Positions 4,795 through 6,468 of a DNA stretch of 6,468 bases are shown piece by piece (positions within the stretch are counted from its first letter, which is position 1; the number at the start of each line of letters is the position of its first letter). The notes under the pieces were generated by a model. The model saw nothing but the letters and a program-made list of their open reading frames with translations. It did not search any database and was not told the DNA's origin. Made by a program: the position numbers and the translations under genes. The stretch comes from an uncultured Sutterella sp. GTDB taxonomy: Bacteria; Pseudomonadota; Gammaproteobacteria; Burkholderiales; Burkholderiaceae_F. The stretch is from positions 1-6,468 of the forward strand of contig CABUOH010000065.1 of assembly GCA_902493085.1 (NCBI GenBank), written 5' to 3'.

Positions 4795-5694
4795 ATGACC
4801 GAAACCAATCGTCTGAGGATTGCAATGCAGAAGTCGGGACGTCTCTCCGACGACTCGCAGGATCTTCTTGAACGCTGCGGACTCAAGGTCCGCTACCACG
4901 CACAGCGCCTCCTGGCGATGGCCGAGAACATGCCGGTCGAAATCCTGCGCGTTCGCGACGACGACATTCCCGGCCTCGTCATGGACGGGGTCGTGGATGT
5001 GGGGATCATCGGCGAAAACGTGCTCGAGGAGACGGTCCTCGCGCGCCGCAGCCAGGGAGAGAGCACGGAATTCAGGATGCTGCGCCGCTTCGACTTCGGG
5101 GGCTGCCGCCTCTCGATCGCGATTCCGGCCGACCAAGCTTGGGAGGGGCTCGAAAGCCTCAACGGCTGCCGCATCGCGACGAGCTATCCGCAACTCTTGA
5201 AGCGGTGCTTCGACGAGCGCGGCCTCACGTTCAAGCCCTGTCTGCTGACGGGCTCCGTCGAGGTGGCTCCGCGTGCGGGGCTTGCCGACGCGATCTGCGA
5301 CCTCGTGAGTTCGGGCGCGACGCTTGAGGCGAACGGCCTGCGCGAAGTCGAGGTGGTCTACCGCTCGAAGGCTTGCCTCATCGCAAAGAAGGAGCCGCTC
5401 GACGCCGACAAGGAGGCGCTTCTCGAGAAGCTTCTCGTTCGCATGCAGGGCGTCTCGCGGGCCCGCGAATGCAAATACATCATGCTGCACGCCCCGAAGG
5501 CGAGGCTCGCCGAAGTGACGGCGCTTCTGCCGGGAGCGGAACATCCGACGATCCTGCCGCTTGCGGGGTCGGAGGACCATGTGGCCCTTCACATGGTGAG
5601 CAGCGAAAGCCTTTTCTGGGAAACGATGGAAGAGCTCAAGGCGCTCGGCGCAAGCTCGATTCTCGTCCTGCCGATTGAAAAAATGATGGAGTAG
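4795..5694 (+). CDS. hisG: ATP phosphoribosyltransferase, long form
   Basis: Catalyses the first step of histidine synthesis in the cytoplasm: ATP + PRPP give N1-(5-phosphoribosyl)-ATP and pyrophosphate. The 299 residues equal the usual length of the long, hexameric form that needs no HisZ. Seen: RLRIAMQKSGRLSDDS at 6-21, ENMPVEILRVRDDDIPGLV at 44-62, the PRPP-binding segment EVAPRAGLADAICDL at 156-170 followed by SSGATLEANG, and a C-terminal ACT-like regulatory domain from about 225 ending LPIEKMME. That domain binds histidine for feedback inhibition in the family. From memory the protein looks strikingly like enterobacterial HisG, from its start to its last residues. The ATG at 4795 fits the conserved N-terminus and has AGGGA five bases upstream. 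The frame continues open back to an ATG at 4615 with a good GGGAGG, but that extension crosses the attenuator and matches no HisG segment I know. Expression is expected to rise when charged His-tRNA is scarce. Confidence 0.97.
   Translation: MTETNRLRIAMQKSGRLSDDSQDLLERCGLKVRYHAQRLLAMAENMPVEILRVRDDDIPGLVMDGVVDVGIIGENVLEETVLARRSQGESTEFRMLRRFDFGGCRLSIAIPADQAWEGLESLNGCRIATSYPQLLKRCFDERGLTFKPCLLTGSVEVAPRAGLADAICDLVSSGATLEANGLREVEVVYRSKACLIAKKEPLDADKEALLEKLLVRMQGVSRARECKYIMLHAPKARLAEVTALLPGAEHPTILPLAGSEDHVALHMVSSESLFWETMEELKALGASSILVLPIEKMME
5688..5691 (+). promoter_or_regulatory. Ribosome-binding site of hisD inside the hisG end
   Basis: GGAG overlaps the last codons of hisG and lies eight bases before the hisD ATG. 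Only five bases separate the two genes, which suggests translational coupling. Confidence 0.7.
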
Positions 5695-5699
5695 TCAAC

Positions 5700-6468
5700 A
5701 TGTCTCAATTCAACTTCAATGATGTGATCGAATGGGGTGCGCTCAACGAAGCGGAGCGCGACGACATCCTGCGCCGCCCGGCCGTGATGGCGGGCGACCG
5801 CATCAAGACCGTGGTCGAGGGCATTCTCGAGGCCGTGCGCGAGCGCGGTGACGAGGCCCTTCGCGAATTCTCCGCGAAGTTCGACCGCACCGAGGTGAAG
5901 GACTTCAGGGTGTCGGCGGCCGAGGTCGACGCCGCTCTGGCAAGACTTCCCGAAGACTTCATGGACGCGCTCAGGACGGCGGCCGCCAACATCGAAAAGT
6001 TCCACGCCGCCGAAGTGCTCGAGCCCGTCACGGTCGAGACGATGCCCGGCGTGCGCTGCCAGCAGGTCACGCGCCCGATCGGCGCGGTGGGCCTCTACAT
6101 TCCGGGCGGCACGGCGCCTCTCTTTTCCACGGTGCTGATGCTCGGCATTCCTGCCAAGATCGCGGGCTGCGGGCGCGTCATCCTCTGCTCGCCGCCTCCG
6201 ATCGCCGATCCGATTCTGGCTGCTGCGCGCCTGTGCGGCATCGACGAGATCTATCAGGTGGGCGGCGCCCAGGCCGTGGCCGCCATGGCCTTCGGCACGG
6301 CGACGATCCCGCGCGTGGGCAAGATCTTCGGGCCGGGCAACGCCTACGTGACCGAAGCCAAGCGCCAGGTTTCGAGCCGTCCCGACGGCGCCGCCATCGA
6401 CATGCCCGCGGGCCCCTCCGAAGTGCTCGTCATTGCGGACGCGGGTGCGGATCCCGCCTTCGTGGCGG
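5700..6468 (+). CDS. hisD: Histidinol dehydrogenase, N-terminal part (runs off window)
   Basis: Catalyses the last two oxidations of histidine synthesis: L-histidinol + 2 NAD+ to L-histidine, through histidinal, in a zinc-dependent cytoplasmic dimer. The window holds 256 of about 430-440 codons; the gene is cut by the right edge. Seen: RGDEALREFSAKFD at 49-62, PGVRCQQVTRPIGAVGLYIP at 116-135, GGTAPLFSTVLML at 136-148, VGGAQAVAAMAFGT at 187-200, KIFGPGNAYVTEAKRQV at 208-224, and DMPAGPSEVLVIAD at 234-247. These are family hallmarks and, from memory, close to the enterobacterial protein. The zinc ligands (E. coli Gln259, His262, Asp360, His419) lie beyond the edge and cannot be checked. The start is set five bases after the hisG stop, with GGAG eight bases upstream. 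Gene order hisG-hisD behind a leader matches the enterobacterial operon; hisC would be expected next. Confidence 0.96.
   Translation, partial: MSQFNFNDVIEWGALNEAERDDILRRPAVMAGDRIKTVVEGILEAVRERGDEALREFSAKFDRTEVKDFRVSAAEVDAALARLPEDFMDALRTAAANIEKFHAAEVLEPVTVETMPGVRCQQVTRPIGAVGLYIPGGTAPLFSTVLMLGIPAKIAGCGRVILCSPPPIADPILAAARLCGIDEIYQVGGAQAVAAMAFGTATIPRVGKIFGPGNAYVTEAKRQVSSRPDGAAIDMPAGPSEVLVIADAGADPAFVA

Noticed and set aside
4783..5592. Minus-strand open frame of 269 codons antisense to hisG
   Set aside because: It is the antisense of a well-conserved hisG gene, a common effect in GC-rich DNA. It has no recognisable domain.

Overview
The window reads as GC-rich chromosomal DNA of a member of the Pseudomonadota. 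The right end is the start of a histidine operon in the order leader peptide, attenuator, hisG, hisD. HisG is the long, HisZ-independent form. From memory, HisG and HisD look very like the enterobacterial proteins along most of their length. Base composition, an AraC_N-type regulator and a signal-peptide flavodoxin would suit a gut betaproteobacterium such as a Sutterellaceae member, but the genus is a guess; no database search was possible.

Layout, left to right. Bases 1-131 hold no gene I can name. 132-1367 (minus) encodes a stand-alone AAA/ABC-type ATPase with Walker A, signature-like, Walker B and H-loop motifs. A gap of about 240 bases follows, with hairpins, one of them a good minus-strand terminator. 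1611-2201 (minus) encodes a flavodoxin-like FMN protein with an N-terminal export signal that looks Tat-type. 2371-2935 is a tandem array of almost four copies of a 147-bp unit. 2966-3856 (minus) encodes an AraC-family regulator with an AraC_N sensor domain. 3857-4411 is a non-coding stretch unusually rich in inverted repeats, including a perfect 17-bp inverted repeat around an 8-base spacer. From about 4412 the histidine operon begins on the plus strand: a candidate promoter, a 13-codon leader peptide with four consecutive His codons, an intrinsic terminator with a 13-bp perfect stem, hisG, and the first 256 codons of hisD, which runs off the window.

How the parts work together. The his control region has the parts of classical ribosome-mediated attenuation: a His-rich leader peptide, a segment that can pair with the leader coding region, a possible antiterminator, and the terminator. 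HisG catalyses the first step of histidine synthesis and HisD the last. On the other strand, the AraC-type regulator lies upstream of the flavodoxin gene in the same orientation, with the repeat array between them. A similar short motif (ATGGTA, 0-2 bases, AAGGT) precedes both genes, so the regulator may control itself and the flavodoxin. This is inference.

The least explained parts are the 147-bp array, the composite palindrome at 4047-4097, and a well-placed ribosome-binding site and ATG at 4615 that lie in frame with hisG but upstream of the attenuator terminator.
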